A DNA stretch of 60,114 nt from Mycoplasmopsis felifaucium ATCC 43428 (GTDB lineage Bacteria > Bacillota_I > Bacilli_A > Mycoplasmatales > Metamycoplasmataceae), in contig NZ_JHXS01000003.1 in NCBI RefSeq assembly GCF_000687775.1, forward strand, positions 1 to 60,114, read 5' to 3'. Positions 43,605-54,194 of the stretch are shown here, in pieces; position 1 is the stretch's first letter, and each line of letters begins with the position of its first letter. The notes under the pieces were generated by a model. It had not been told where the DNA came from. It did no database searches and saw nothing but the letters and a program-made list of their open reading frames with translations. A program made the position numbers and the translations under genes.

Positions 43605-44550
43605 ACCTAAAACATTTGATGAGTTTATTGGGCAAGAAAAGTTAAAAATTACACTAAGAACTATGATTCAAGGTGCTCAATATAGAAAAGAACCTTTAGA
43701 TCATTTATTGTTTTATGGGCCACCTGGTACCGGGAAGACTTCTTTGGCCTCAATTATTGCAAATGAAACGAAAAGTAGAATACATTACCTACAAGGTTCA
43801 TTAATTGAAAAGAAGTCGGATATTTTAAGTATTTTTGCAAATATTAATGAGAATGATATCGTTTTTATTGATGAAATTCATGGAATAAATAAGAATGTTG
43901 AAGAAATTATTTATAATGCTATGGAAGATTACAAAATTGACTTAATTATAGGCCCAGAAGGAAATTCTAAAGTTCTAAGAATGAATTTAAAACCATTTAC
44001 TTTAATAGGTGCAACTACGAAATTAAATTTATTAAGCCAACCATTTAAAGATAGGTTTGGTTTTCATGCGAAACTTAATCCATACGAAGAATATGAAATA
44101 GTTAAAATATTGGAAATTAACAAAGAAAAAATGCGTTTAAACGTAGGCAATGATATTCTTAAAATGATTGCCGGTTATTCAAGAGCAACTCCAAGAATTG
44201 CTAATCATTTATTGAAAAGAGTTTGCGATTTTTCAATAAATAACATTGAAGAAAAAATAACAATTAATACTGTAAAAGAAACACTAAAGCACCTTGATTT
44301 ATATGATTTTGGACTAACTAGAGAGCACATTGATTATCTAGAATTATTGAACAGTACTTTTAATGAAAAATATGCTTCACTCGATTCAATTTCAGGAATT
44401 TTAAATGTAAGTAAGGAAAACATCATTTATGAAATAGAGCCATATCTTTTATATTTACATTTAATTGTTAAATCCCCAAGAGGCAGAAAAATTACGACTG
44501 CTGGAATAAATTATTTATTAAAAAACAGCCCAATATATAAAAGTTATTAA
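43585..44550 (+). CDS. ruvB: Holliday junction DNA helicase RuvB
   Basis: A 321-residue AAA+ motor driving branch migration. Walker A FYGPPGTGKTSLA, Walker B VFIDEIH, LIGATTKLNLLSQPFKDRFG and the C-terminal winged-helix with SPRGRKITTAG are all intact. Confidence 0.96.
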   Translation: MNQLQLRPKTFDEFIGQEKLKITLRTMIQGAQYRKEPLDHLLFYGPPGTGKTSLASIIANETKSRIHYLQGSLIEKKSDILSIFANINENDIVFIDEIHGINKNVEEIIYNAMEDYKIDLIIGPEGNSKVLRMNLKPFTLIGATTKLNLLSQPFKDRFGFHAKLNPYEEYEIVKILEINKEKMRLNVGNDILKMIAGYSRATPRIANHLLKRVCDFSINNIEEKITINTVKETLKHLDLYDFGLTREHIDYLELLNSTFNEKYASLDSISGILNVSKENIIYEIEPYLLYLHLIVKSPRGRKITTAGINYLLKNSPIYKSY

Positions 44551-44589
44551 CATAGCGATATTTAAAATATTAATATATAATATTTAAAT

Positions 44590-46932
44590 ATGTCTATAAA
44601 TACAAAAATCAAAAATTTCTTCAAAAAAATATTTCAAATCACTAACTGAAAAAGATGACTATTATTAGCAATAACTGTGATTGGCGCTATTGTTGCAATA
44701 ATAATTGGATCTGTATTTTTAATTAGAAAACAAACAAGAGAATCTATTGAGTATGGTGGTGGTACTAGATATCAAGTTGAAGCTAAATATATTTCAAAAG
44801 ATTCTGATGAAAAATTAGTATCAGGTAGTGAATTACAAAATATTGCAAACTCGTTAGAATATCGTTTCTCAAGTTTTAATGATTTCTCGACATCTTTTAG
44901 AGCAAAAGGGGATGGAATTATTGAAATTTCTAGAAGCGGTAAATTAAATCCTGACGAAATTCAAAATTTTGAACATTCAATTACTAAGAAACCAACTTTG
45001 GTATTTACTGATGTTGAAATGAGACCAATTTTTACAGATGGTTTATTTATAGAAAATAGCAAAATAGATTATGACAATATAGACAGATATGCCGTACCTT
45101 TAAAAACTAATTCGGCTATTACACGTCAAGGATTTAACGGATCATACTATTTACAAGGTGAATTAGCAAATAATATTGCTTCTATTGAATGAGCAAAGGC
45201 GACAAAATATATTGCTGAACACGATCAAATTATGTTTATGTGAATTAACTTAGATGAATTAGTTAATTTCGCAAAAACATATGATAAAGAAAACTGAATA
45301 GAAGCTAAAGAAAACGCAGCTAACTATTCATTTGTTTCAAATGTTCCATTTAACCCTGAAACAAGAAAATTAAACACAATCAAAAAATATCAATTTGATG
45401 CAAGCAAATATCTAATTACTATTTCTAGTGTTAAAACACCTTCTAACGATAACAAATTTTATATTCAAGGATCTGCAGACGCTAAACCTTTGACAAAATC
45501 TAAAGCTGATGCCCTTAGCTCAAATATAAATTTTGGTTCTAATGACAAACTTGCTCTAAGTGTTGTTAAAAACGATAAGTTAGCTAACATCACCGAACCA
45601 ATTTTAAGCTTTAAATTAGTTTGAATTGCTGGTGCTGTTATTCTTTCACTAATTGCTATTGTGTTAATGGTAAATTATGGTTTACTTGGCGCATTAAATA
45701 CAATTGCAATGTCATTATTTATCTTCTTAACATTATTGATGTTTACTGCTCTAAGAGGCGAATATTCACCAGCATCATTTACTGCAATATTTGGAAGTTT
45801 ATTCTTAGGTCTTACATCTTCAATTACAATTCTAAACAAATTTAAATCTGAGCTTTATAAAGGTGAAAATGTAAAAAAATCACTGCGTTCTGCTTTTTCC
45901 AAATCGTTTATTAATATGTTTGATATCAATGTAATGGTTTTAGTGAGCTCAATAATTTTCTTCTTTACTGGTACACAAGAAATTAAAAACTTTTCAATTG
46001 TATTTACATTTTCATCGTTGTTTAGTATTTTAATAATGTTATTCTTGAACAGTTTATGAATATTATTAGTTATAAAAACAGGCACATTTGATGAAAGACT
46101 TAACTGATTTGGCGTAAAAACTAAATTCATTGGTCGCGATGTTCAACTTGCAAAATTATCAAGTTTTAACTTTGTTCATCTATCAAAAATTTTAATGTTT
46201 ATTCCGATTGTTTTATTTACTGCTGGATTAATTACATTTAGCTCGTTTGCCGGTATAAATAAGGATGTTTGGGCTGGATTCTCACGCAATGGCGTATTTA
46301 ATGATGTATCAAATCTTAACATTAGAATTGATATTACACAAATATTAATTTCTTTATCAATATTTGCTGTTGTTCTATTTATTTACACATTAATCAGATT
46401 CAAATGAACAAATGCTGTTTCTATTTTAGTTGCAACTATTATAAATATTGGTTTAGTATTTTCAATAATCGTAATAGGTAGAATTCCTTTTGATTCGAAT
46501 ACATTAATTACGTTTGAATTAGTTTCTATCTTTATGATCATTCAAACATATATGTTGTTCGGTTCATTAAAGAAAAAAATGCAATCACACGAAATTGAAA
46601 AAGCATTTACAAAAGATCAAATTAGAAATATTTCAAACTCAACTTATGTTAGTGAGTTCAAAAATTATTCAATGCTATTATTTACAAACATTTTAGTCTT
46701 TGTTTTATTATTATCATTCTATAAATCAAGCGACTTTTCGCTAACATTTATGGCGTTGATATCATCAATTCTTGTTGTTTATTCTTCTTTATTTATTTCA
46801 TTAGCATTATGGTCAAAATTAGAGGAAAAAAGACAATCAGGCATTCAAAAAAGAATTGATAATCATTATTGAACAATTCCTAATGTGCGTGAAGAACAAG
46901 TGTTTGCAGGCATTAATTCATTTACACCATAA
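44590..46932 (+). CDS. secDF: Protein translocase subunit SecDF
   Basis: A 780-residue membrane protein. N-terminal helix, large extracellular P1-like domain (GGGTRYQVEAK), then two blocks of about six helices corresponding to SecD and SecF, with the loop between them shortened. It uses the membrane potential to help release secreted proteins. No Shine-Dalgarno is evident. Confidence 0.85.
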
Positions 46933-46960
46933 TAAAAATCGTCATATGACGATTTTTATT
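46931..46960. terminator. Palindromic terminator after secDF
   Basis: AATAAAAATCGTCA / TGACGATTTTTATT, a perfect 30-bp inverted repeat starting in the secDF stop codon. Confidence 0.85.
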
Positions 46961-46994
46961 CTATAATTATAGTCCGACAATATTAGGGAGGACT

Positions 46995-48689
46995 ATGTTT
47001 TATTTACTGAATAAAAAGAAAGGTATATCTTCTTTTGGGGCAATTAAAAAGTTCGCAAAAGAATTAGGAATTAAAAAAGTTGGACATACAGGGACTTTAG
47101 ATCCATTAGCTTCTGGCTTGCTCCTTATTGCATCTGATTCTTATACTAAGTTAATCCCTTATATTCAAAATGAAAATAAAACTTACCAGGTTGAAATTCA
47201 GTTCGGCTCACAAACTGATACATATGACTCTGAAGGTAATGTAATTAATACATCAAATATTAAAATTGATACAAATCATATAAAAAAAATAAATAGTTGA
47301 ATGCTTGCACAAAAAACTCAGAAGCCACCTATTTATAGTGCGAAAAAGATAAACGGAAATAAAAGTTATGACTTAGCAAGAAAAGGTATTAAAATTGAGT
47401 TAAAACCACAAAGTATAAATGTTTTGAGTTCAAAGGTTTTGTCTTATAACATTGAGCGACAAACTGTTTTACTTGAGCTTTGTGTATCTAAAGGCACTTA
47501 TATTCGAAGTCTTGTTAATGATTTGGGTTTATACTTTGGAACATATGCTTATATGACGGCGTTAAATAGAAATAAAATAGGGAATTTATCTATTGATGAC
47601 TTAAATGGAAAGGATTTTATTAATGTTCCAGTCTCAAATGTTATTGATCTTGAAACAATTGAAATTAATATTCATCAATTTAAATACATCAAAAATGGTA
47701 CCCCTATTAAAATCAATATACAACCTGGGAAATACTTAATTGGCTATAAAACAGACATTATCGGTATTTCAGAAGTTGCTAATAATCATCTCAAAGTTTT
47801 AAAACTTTTTGGCGATAAATTAAATAAACTAAATAATTTGGAGATAGATATGACTAAACAAGAATTAAAGAAAAATATAAAATTAGCTGCGTTTGATATT
47901 GATGGTACTATTTTACCTCACGGTAATCAAGAATTTAGTGATACCGTTGTTAATATGTTTGATAAATTGCACGAAAACGGCATCCAAACAACCATTGCAA
48001 CTGCTAGAGAATTTGTAACCATTGGAAATTTATTAAAAAAACCTAAAGCATTAAATTACTTTATTGGTGCAAATGGTTCATTTGTTTTAGATAATTGCAC
48101 TAAAGAAATCATTTATGAAAGAACTATTAAATTTGAAGATTTTAAAATTTTGTATGATGCACTAATTAATTTTGATGACTGTGATAGTGTGCTTGTTATG
48201 GATCAAAATTATGGATTTAAGTCTCCAAACATGAGCACAGATACATGATTTTTAAAACCTCACGATAGTAAGCTAATTGAAATGGATTTTGAAAAAATGG
48301 ACAAAAACCATTTACATATAATTACAATTGGTGCAAATGGCGATGAAAAAACAACGAGATGTGCTGAATTAGCCAAGAAAATAATTGATGAAAATAACTT
48401 AAATATAGATATTACAGCAAAATGAAGCAAAGGTATTTTTATTACTCCAAGAGGTGTAACTAAATCAGGGACATTACATTGATTGTGCGAATATTTAGGG
48501 TTTCAAATGGATAAAAATTTAATCGCTTTTGGTGATAGTTCTAATGATTATGAAATGTTACGTGATGCTGCTTATGGTGTCGCAATGACTAGAGCAAATG
48601 ACTGAGTTAAAGGTGTTGCAAAAGATGTTGCCTTAGACTGTGAATATGAGGGTGTTTATAATAAGTTAAAAGACTTAGAATTAATTTAA
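46995..48689 (+). CDS. truB: tRNA pseudouridine(55) synthase TruB fused in frame to a HAD phosphatase
   Basis: The 564-residue frame begins with a TruB: KKKGISSFGAIKKFAKELG, HTGTLDPLASGLLL with the catalytic Asp, YSAKKINGNKSYDLAR, SKGTYIRSLVNDLG. It makes U55 to pseudouridine in the T-loop of tRNA. The TruB part should end near residue 285, but there is no stop; the frame runs into a Cof-type HAD phosphatase. An internal GGAG and ATG (47850) sit at the junction, so the HAD domain could also be made alone. One added base in the A-rich junction (AAATTAAATAAACT) would create a stop codon, so the fusion may be real or the product of a missing nucleotide. Confidence 0.85.
47850..48689 (+). CDS. 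Cof-type HAD-family phosphatase, internal start
   Basis: A 279-residue HAD hydrolase if begun at the internal ATG. It shows DxD motif I (LAAFDIDGTILPHG), TTIATARE, and motif IV (IAFGDSSNDYEMLRDA). A Shine-Dalgarno (TTGGAGA) with good spacing precedes the ATG. Such proteins dephosphorylate sugar phosphates or other small metabolites. Part of the truB frame; counted separately because independent translation is likely. Confidence 0.8.
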
Positions 48690-48718
48690 CGGTTATAATT
48701 TAATAGTCAAAGGATATT

Positions 48719-49582
48719 ATGAGCTTAGATGTTTATAAATTTGAAAAAATAAAAGGATTTAACAACCCAATATTTATATTGGGTGCTTTTGAATCTTTCC
48801 ATTTAGGTCACTATGAATTATTTAAAAAAGCAAAAGAAATTCAGGCTGAAAATGGTGGTGACATTGTTTTAGTATTTTTTAAAGATATTGAGAATTTATA
48901 TAAATATGGAGACAGATTTATTTTTTCAGATTTTCAAAATCGTTTACAAGAGTTTGCGAATTTAGGTTTTAATAATGCAATTTATTTAGAATATTCTGCA
49001 GTTTCCAAATTAGAACCTGAAGATTTTATTACAAAGTTAGTATTTAACCAAAATAACTATAAAATAGTTGTTGGTGAAGATTTTAAATATGGAAATAAAG
49101 CAAAAGGTAATACACAATCATTAAATAATCAAGTACTTGAAGGTTCCTTATTTGTTGTTCCATTTTTAAAATTGAATGATAATGTCAAAATATCAACAAG
49201 ATTTTTGAAAGAATGTCTTGAGCTAGGGGATTTAGATTTAGTTAATTCATTAAATTGCTATACATATAGCTTTAATGCTGTGGTTAAAGCTAGTGAGAAT
49301 TTAATTTGTTCTCTTGAAGTAGATGATAATTTGATTATTGTTAGGGCAGGACTATATGCTGTTTATGCTGAAATTAATGGATATAGTTTCTATGGAATTT
49401 TACGTAGTAATATTGATGGCGAATATGATATTTTCTTTTTAGACTTTAAACTAAAGAAAAATGAAAAAATTAATTGCAGAATCAAGGTTCTAAAAGCTCT
49501 TAGATTTATCAATGACTATAGAGAAATGGATATCAACGAAAAAGATATAGATAATGCTAAAAAAGAATTCATTTCTAAATAA
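48719..49582 (+). CDS. ribF: Bifunctional riboflavin kinase/FAD synthetase-like protein
   Basis: 287 residues. The nucleotidyl-transferase N-domain has ILGAFESFHLGHYELF where canonical RibF has GxFDGxHxGH, followed by VGEDFKYGNKAKGN and a flavokinase-like C-domain. The kinase half is weakly conserved (YSFYGILR; no clear TxxNxG), so FMN production may be reduced. The position after truB is typical. Confidence 0.8.
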   Translation: MSLDVYKFEKIKGFNNPIFILGAFESFHLGHYELFKKAKEIQAENGGDIVLVFFKDIENLYKYGDRFIFSDFQNRLQEFANLGFNNAIYLEYSAVSKLEPEDFITKLVFNQNNYKIVVGEDFKYGNKAKGNTQSLNNQVLEGSLFVVPFLKLNDNVKISTRFLKECLELGDLDLVNSLNCYTYSFNAVVKASENLICSLEVDDNLIIVRAGLYAVYAEINGYSFYGILRSNIDGEYDIFFLDFKLKKNEKINCRIKVLKALRFINDYREMDINEKDIDNAKKEFISK

Positions 49583-49601
49583 ATTATGATATTATAAAGA
49601 A

Positions 49602-49650
49602 GCATTTGAAACAATGCATTTTAACACTTGGTTTTAATTAATTTTAATGC
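49602..49650 (+). promoter_or_regulatory. Candidate rpsO (S15) leader with alternative hairpins
   Basis: GCATT (49602-49606) can pair with AATGC (49613-49617). Overlapping GCATT (49616-49620) can instead pair with AATGC (49646-49650). The two are mutually exclusive and lie upstream of rpsO, which autoregulates in several bacteria. Confidence 0.3.
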
Positions 49651-49683
49651 TAGGTTTAAACATATTAAATATGGAGACATAAA

Positions 49684-49950
49684 ATGATTACAAAAGAACA
49701 AAAAGCTCAACTTGTTTCACAATTTGGCAAAGATAAAAAAGATACAGGTAATATTGTTGTTCAAATTGCTATTTTAACAGCTGAAATTGAAGACTTAAAA
49801 CCTCACTTCCAAAATAATCCTAAAGATAACCACTCACGTAGAGGTTTCTTGGCTAAAATTACAAAACGTAGATTATTATTGCAACACTTAAAATCAGAAA
49901 ACTTTGAACTATACAACAAAGTTATTTCTGACTTAAACATTAGAAAATAA
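49684..49950 (+). CDS. rpsO: 30S ribosomal protein S15
   Basis: An 88-residue protein of the standard length, containing DTGNIVVQIAILTAEIE, LKPHFQNNPKDNHSRRGFLA and the 16S-binding RRLLLQHLK. TGGAGA precedes the ATG. Confidence 0.97.
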   Translation: MITKEQKAQLVSQFGKDKKDTGNIVVQIAILTAEIEDLKPHFQNNPKDNHSRRGFLAKITKRRLLLQHLKSENFELYNKVISDLNIRK

Positions 49951-49963
49951 TTTATGTTTTTAT

Positions 49964-49985
49964 GTGCCTAAAGGCACTTTTTTAT
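49964..49985 (+). terminator. Terminator of rpsO
   Basis: GTGCC / GGCAC stem with T6 tail. Confidence 0.85.
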
Positions 49986-49997
49986 TGCATTTTTTGA

Positions 49998-50026
49998 CAA
50001 AAAAATATATAGGCAAAGCCTATATA
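49998..50026 (-). terminator. Terminator of argS
   Basis: TATATAGGC / GCCTATATA with an AAA loop is followed on the minus strand by a T-run. Confidence 0.85.
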
Positions 50027-50039
50027 AATATTATTATAT

Positions 50040-51659
50040 CTACATTTCGTGAGGTGTTGAAACTTCAAGAAGCCTCATACCGTTTTCTAATGTAATATTA
50101 ACAGCTTTAACTAAAGCAAGCATACTTTCTTCATTTTCGTTTCCGATTAATTTAGGACTATTTGAATATCATGAGTTAAATTCTTTGGCTAATCTAATTA
50201 AGTATTGTGTTAATAAGTGTGTTAAGTATTTTTCTGCTGATTTTTCAATAATTTCAGGGAATTCTAATAAAGTTGAAATTAATTTAGTATCGGCTTCGCT
50301 TGTAAATTTTGTAGCTTTCACATTATTCATATCGAAGGTTGATTTTGATAATAATGAGAATGCTCTAGCGTTTGCATATTGAACTAAAATTACTGGGTTG
50401 TCGTTAGTTTTACTTGTTGCAATATCAATATCAAAGTCTAATTTTGAGTTGTATGTTCTGTCAAGAAGAATAAATCTAGCTGAATCCTTACCAACTAATT
50501 CAACAAAGTCTCTTAAGAAAAAACTTGTGCCACGTCTTTTAGACATCTTGAATTCTTCGCCATTTTTAATTAATCTTACTAATTGCATACATAAAACAAC
50601 TAATTTATCTGCATCTAAACCTAGATCTTCCATTGCACATTTCATTCTTTTAATGTATCCAGAGTGGTCAGCACCTCAGACATTCATAATTACTGCATCT
50701 TTACCAGTTCTTGCGAATTTAATTCTGTGGTATGCAATATCTGGAGCGAAGTATGTTAATGTTCCATCGCTTTTAATAAGAACACGGTCTTTGTCATCTC
50801 CATGGATAGTAGTTTTTAATCAAGTAGCACCATCTTTAACATATGTATTTCCAAGTTCTGAAATAGCTTCGTTTATTCTTTTACGGTTATCGTTGTAAAG
50901 TGATTTTTCACTGAAGAAGATGTCAAATCAAACACCAAAATCCTTACAGTCTTTTTTAACTTCTTGTAAGAACAATTCAACAGATTCATTCATAAAGATT
51001 TCTAAAACTTCACCATCTAATTTAGATCCTTTATATTTGTCGTTGTATTTCTTATAAAATTCTGAAGCACATCAAATAATATCTTCACCTCTATAAGCTT
51101 CTTCTGGCATTGGGTATGATTCATCAAAAATTTGTTGATATCTAGCAAAAACACTTTCAGCAAGCATATTAATTTGATTACCAGCATCGTTGATGTAGTA
51201 TTCACGTGTAACATTAATACCTGAAAATTCTACAATGTTCGCAACTGTACTACCAATAGCAGCATTTCTTGCGTGTCCAACGTGTAAGTATCCGGTTGGG
51301 TTTGCTGAAACAAACTCAATGTTTAAATTACCTTTATTGTTTCCTTTTCCGTAATCTTTTCCTTTTTTAATAATTTCATTAACCGCTTTAACAAAAGAAT
51401 CGTTTGCGATGTTGAAATTAATAAATCCAGGACCTGCAATTTCAACAGATTCTAAGCCAAATTCTTCTTTATTGATTTTTGAAACTATTTGTTCTGCTAG
51501 ATCGTGAGGATTTAATCCTTTATTACCCATGGCCATATTTGTTGTTAAATCAGCATGTCCTTTAGGTTCAATTAACAAAATCTCCTTTTCTAAACCTAAT
51601 TCTTTTCCAATTGTTTGTAAAGTTTTAAGTAATTTTTCTTTTAATTCCAATTTATTCAT
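50040..51659 (-). CDS. argS: Arginyl-tRNA synthetase
   Basis: A 539-residue class I enzyme. HIGH-type motif [19 protein letters not shown] loop ([11 protein letters not shown]) and the DALR-like anticodon domain at the C-terminus. Start chosen at MNKLELKEK, since the ATG seven codons upstream lacks a site. It is alone on the minus strand. In-frame TGA codons are all Trp. Confidence 0.96.
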
Positions 51660-51844
51660 AGTTATTAAATTATACAACATGAAATTAATAATTTCATATT
51701 AATGTATCAAGAGACATTAAACTTTTATAAAAATATTATTTTTTTATTTATCACACTATAAGCAGATTTTAAAGACTATTATTATAATATTGGTATAATA
51801 ATTACAATTATTGATTAATATTGAAAAAATAATAAGGAGTAATG

Positions 51845-52117
51845 ATGAAAGAATTAAATATTATTATCTCAGACCCTATCGGATTACATGCTCGTCCAGC
51901 AAGTTTTGTAGCAAATGAAGCTTCTAAATACAAGAGTGATATTTTGCTAACTCACAATAAAACAGGAAGAATCGGAAATTTAAAATCAATCATGAACATT
52001 CTTACACTTGGAATTAAAAAAGGTGATCATGTGACAATTAAATTTGTTGGTGAAGATGAAGCTGAAGCTTGTGAAGGTGTTCACAAATCACTTGTAGCTA
52101 ACAATATTATTGACTAG
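51845..52117 (+). CDS. ptsH: Phosphocarrier protein HPr
   Basis: A 90-residue HPr with the phosphorylatable His15 in DPIGLHARPA, and the regulatory Ser48 in NLKSIMNILTLGI (equivalent to Ser46). AAGGAG is five bases from this ATG; the adjacent ATG one codon earlier is too close. It would phosphorylate the EIIBA protein encoded at 14165. It lies 17 bases upstream of oppB, probably in the same transcript. Confidence 0.95.
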   Translation: MKELNIIISDPIGLHARPASFVANEASKYKSDILLTHNKTGRIGNLKSIMNILTLGIKKGDHVTIKFVGEDEAEACEGVHKSLVANNIID

Positions 52118-52134
52118 TTTGTAGAAAGTTATTA

Positions 52135-53088
52135 ATGAACTTTTTAAAATATTTATGTAAAAAAATATCAATTGCAATTTTAAGTATTATATTAATTACA
52201 TCATTGTTATATGTTGTAATTTTTGCTTTTATAAATAATGAATTTTTAAAAAGTAAATCACTAATGAATCAATATTCTGAATTTATTGGTTCTATTTTTT
52301 CTAATTTTGGAAAAGTATATGGAAGTTCTAGCTTCCAAAATGCACAATCCTATTTCTTTAATTATTATAAATGAAGTCTTTTATTTGAAGGGATTGCTTT
52401 TGTAATTTCTATCATATTAGGCTATTTTATAGGCATTTTCTTAGCTTACAAACAAGGCAAATGGTCAGATATATTAATTAGTTCACTTATTTTTATATTT
52501 GCAGCTATACCTACATTTATTTTCGCGCCATTAATGCTTATTTTAGCTGAAGCTATAGATTTACCAGTAAATTTTGTTGATCCAAGTAGTGCAACTGTTG
52601 GTTATTTACTACTTTCATTAATACTTCCGGCTGCATTATTATCAATTTCTTCAATTTCATTTGTTTCTATAGTTGTTAAAAAAGCAACATATAACATTTT
52701 AAAACAGGAATATATTACCGTTTTAAGAGCAACAGGTCAAAATTCCCAAAATATCTTTTTTAAAGGTGTTTTCAAAAATTTAATAGGCGATACCATTAAC
52801 CAAATTATCCCCATGATTTTACTTCTTATTAGCTTTGGGTTAATTATTGAAAGAATTTTTCAAATCCCTGGTCAAAGTTTAATTCTTTTATCATCATTCA
52901 AAGACGGTGAAATCAATGTACTAATGTGTTTAATATTTTATAAATTATTATTATTGATTGGATTAACAATTATTTTTGAATTTGTTTCGGATTTAATTAA
53001 TTTGAAAATTTCATTTAATTTTTTACAAAAGCATCATCAAAATAGAATTATTATTAAAAAATTAGAGAAGGAGGGCTCTGATGATTAA
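52135..53088 (+). CDS. oppB: Oligopeptide ABC transporter permease (OppB-like)
   Basis: A 317-residue membrane protein with about six helices. The ABC permease EAA-loop region reads KQEYITVLRATGQNSQNIFFKG. The end overlaps the next permease gene by eight bases. A start-proximal GTAGAAAG gives only a weak site. Confidence 0.88.
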
Positions 53089-54181
53089 GTTTAACCCTTC
53101 TAATATAAAAACAAAATTTATATTTTCTAAGGAATTAATAGAACCGAAAAAATATTCAATACACAGAAGTAGTTGGAGTTTGTTTTGAACTCGTTTTTTT
53201 AGCAAAATAAGTAATTGATTCTTATTAATTCTTTTTATTGCCTTTATATTATTTATAATTTTCTCAGCTATTTTTTATAAATATCCATCTGATCAAGCTG
53301 TTTTAGATTCTGAACTAGCAATCAATTTACCTAATTACAATAATGCGTATATAAGCCAAACTTTTGATCCTGATAGTCCTGAATTAAAATTTATACTTGA
53401 ACAAAATAAAATCAATCCTTCGTTTGACATTGTTCAATCCGTCCAGCAAGTTGGTGATTCGTTCATTCTTAAATATAATCCATATAAATTAATTGAATTT
53501 TTAAGTGGCCAAAAATATGTACTCATTTTTGGGACAAACTATAATAAAATTGACAGATTTAGCTTTTTCATTGCTTCATTTGGCTACACAATATTAATAA
53601 CTATTATAACAGCGATATTTCAGACATTAATTGGAACTGTTGTTGGTTCTGTTATTGGTTATTATTCAAAAAAATCATTTTCAAAATTATCATTTTATCT
53701 TTTTAATATACTTAATGTATTACCGTTTTTAATTGTATGCATTATACTATTCAATTTTACTAATTACACAGTTTTAAACGCTATTTGGATATTTAGCATT
53801 TTTGGTTCAGTCAGTTTTTTCTATACTTCATATTCAAATGCTTCAATGCTTAAAGATAAGGAATTTATAATATCATATAAGACTTCTGGTATGAGTGATT
53901 TATGAATTATTTTTAACATAATCCTTGTTGAAAATGTGTGGGTATGCTTATCGTTAATTTCTGAAAATATTTCGCTAAATATACTAGCATTATCATCATT
54001 AGCCTTCTTTGATGTAAAAGGTGTTAACGGTGCACTTAACTTAGGTAGTGTTTTTCTAGATTTAATCAATGATTTATCAAATATTGAATACTTAATTTTC
54101 GTTGTTGTATTCGTTTCCTTGTTCGTTGTTTTATCAAAAATTTTAAGTATTTCACTTTATCAAGCTTATATTGTCCAATAA
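53081..54181 (+). CDS. oppC: Oligopeptide ABC transporter permease (OppC-like)
   Basis: A 366-residue permease. A long N-terminal cytosolic tail, one helix, a ~110-residue external loop, then five helices; the EAA region is KDKEFIISYKTSGMSD. GGAGGG precedes the ATG. It pairs with OppB. Confidence 0.86.
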
Positions 54182-54194
54182 TAGAAGGAGTTTT

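Noticed and set aside
50398-50898. 166-codon frame antisense to argS
   Set aside because: The opposite strand encodes intact argS motifs; the antisense frame has no Shine-Dalgarno and no recognisable protein pattern.
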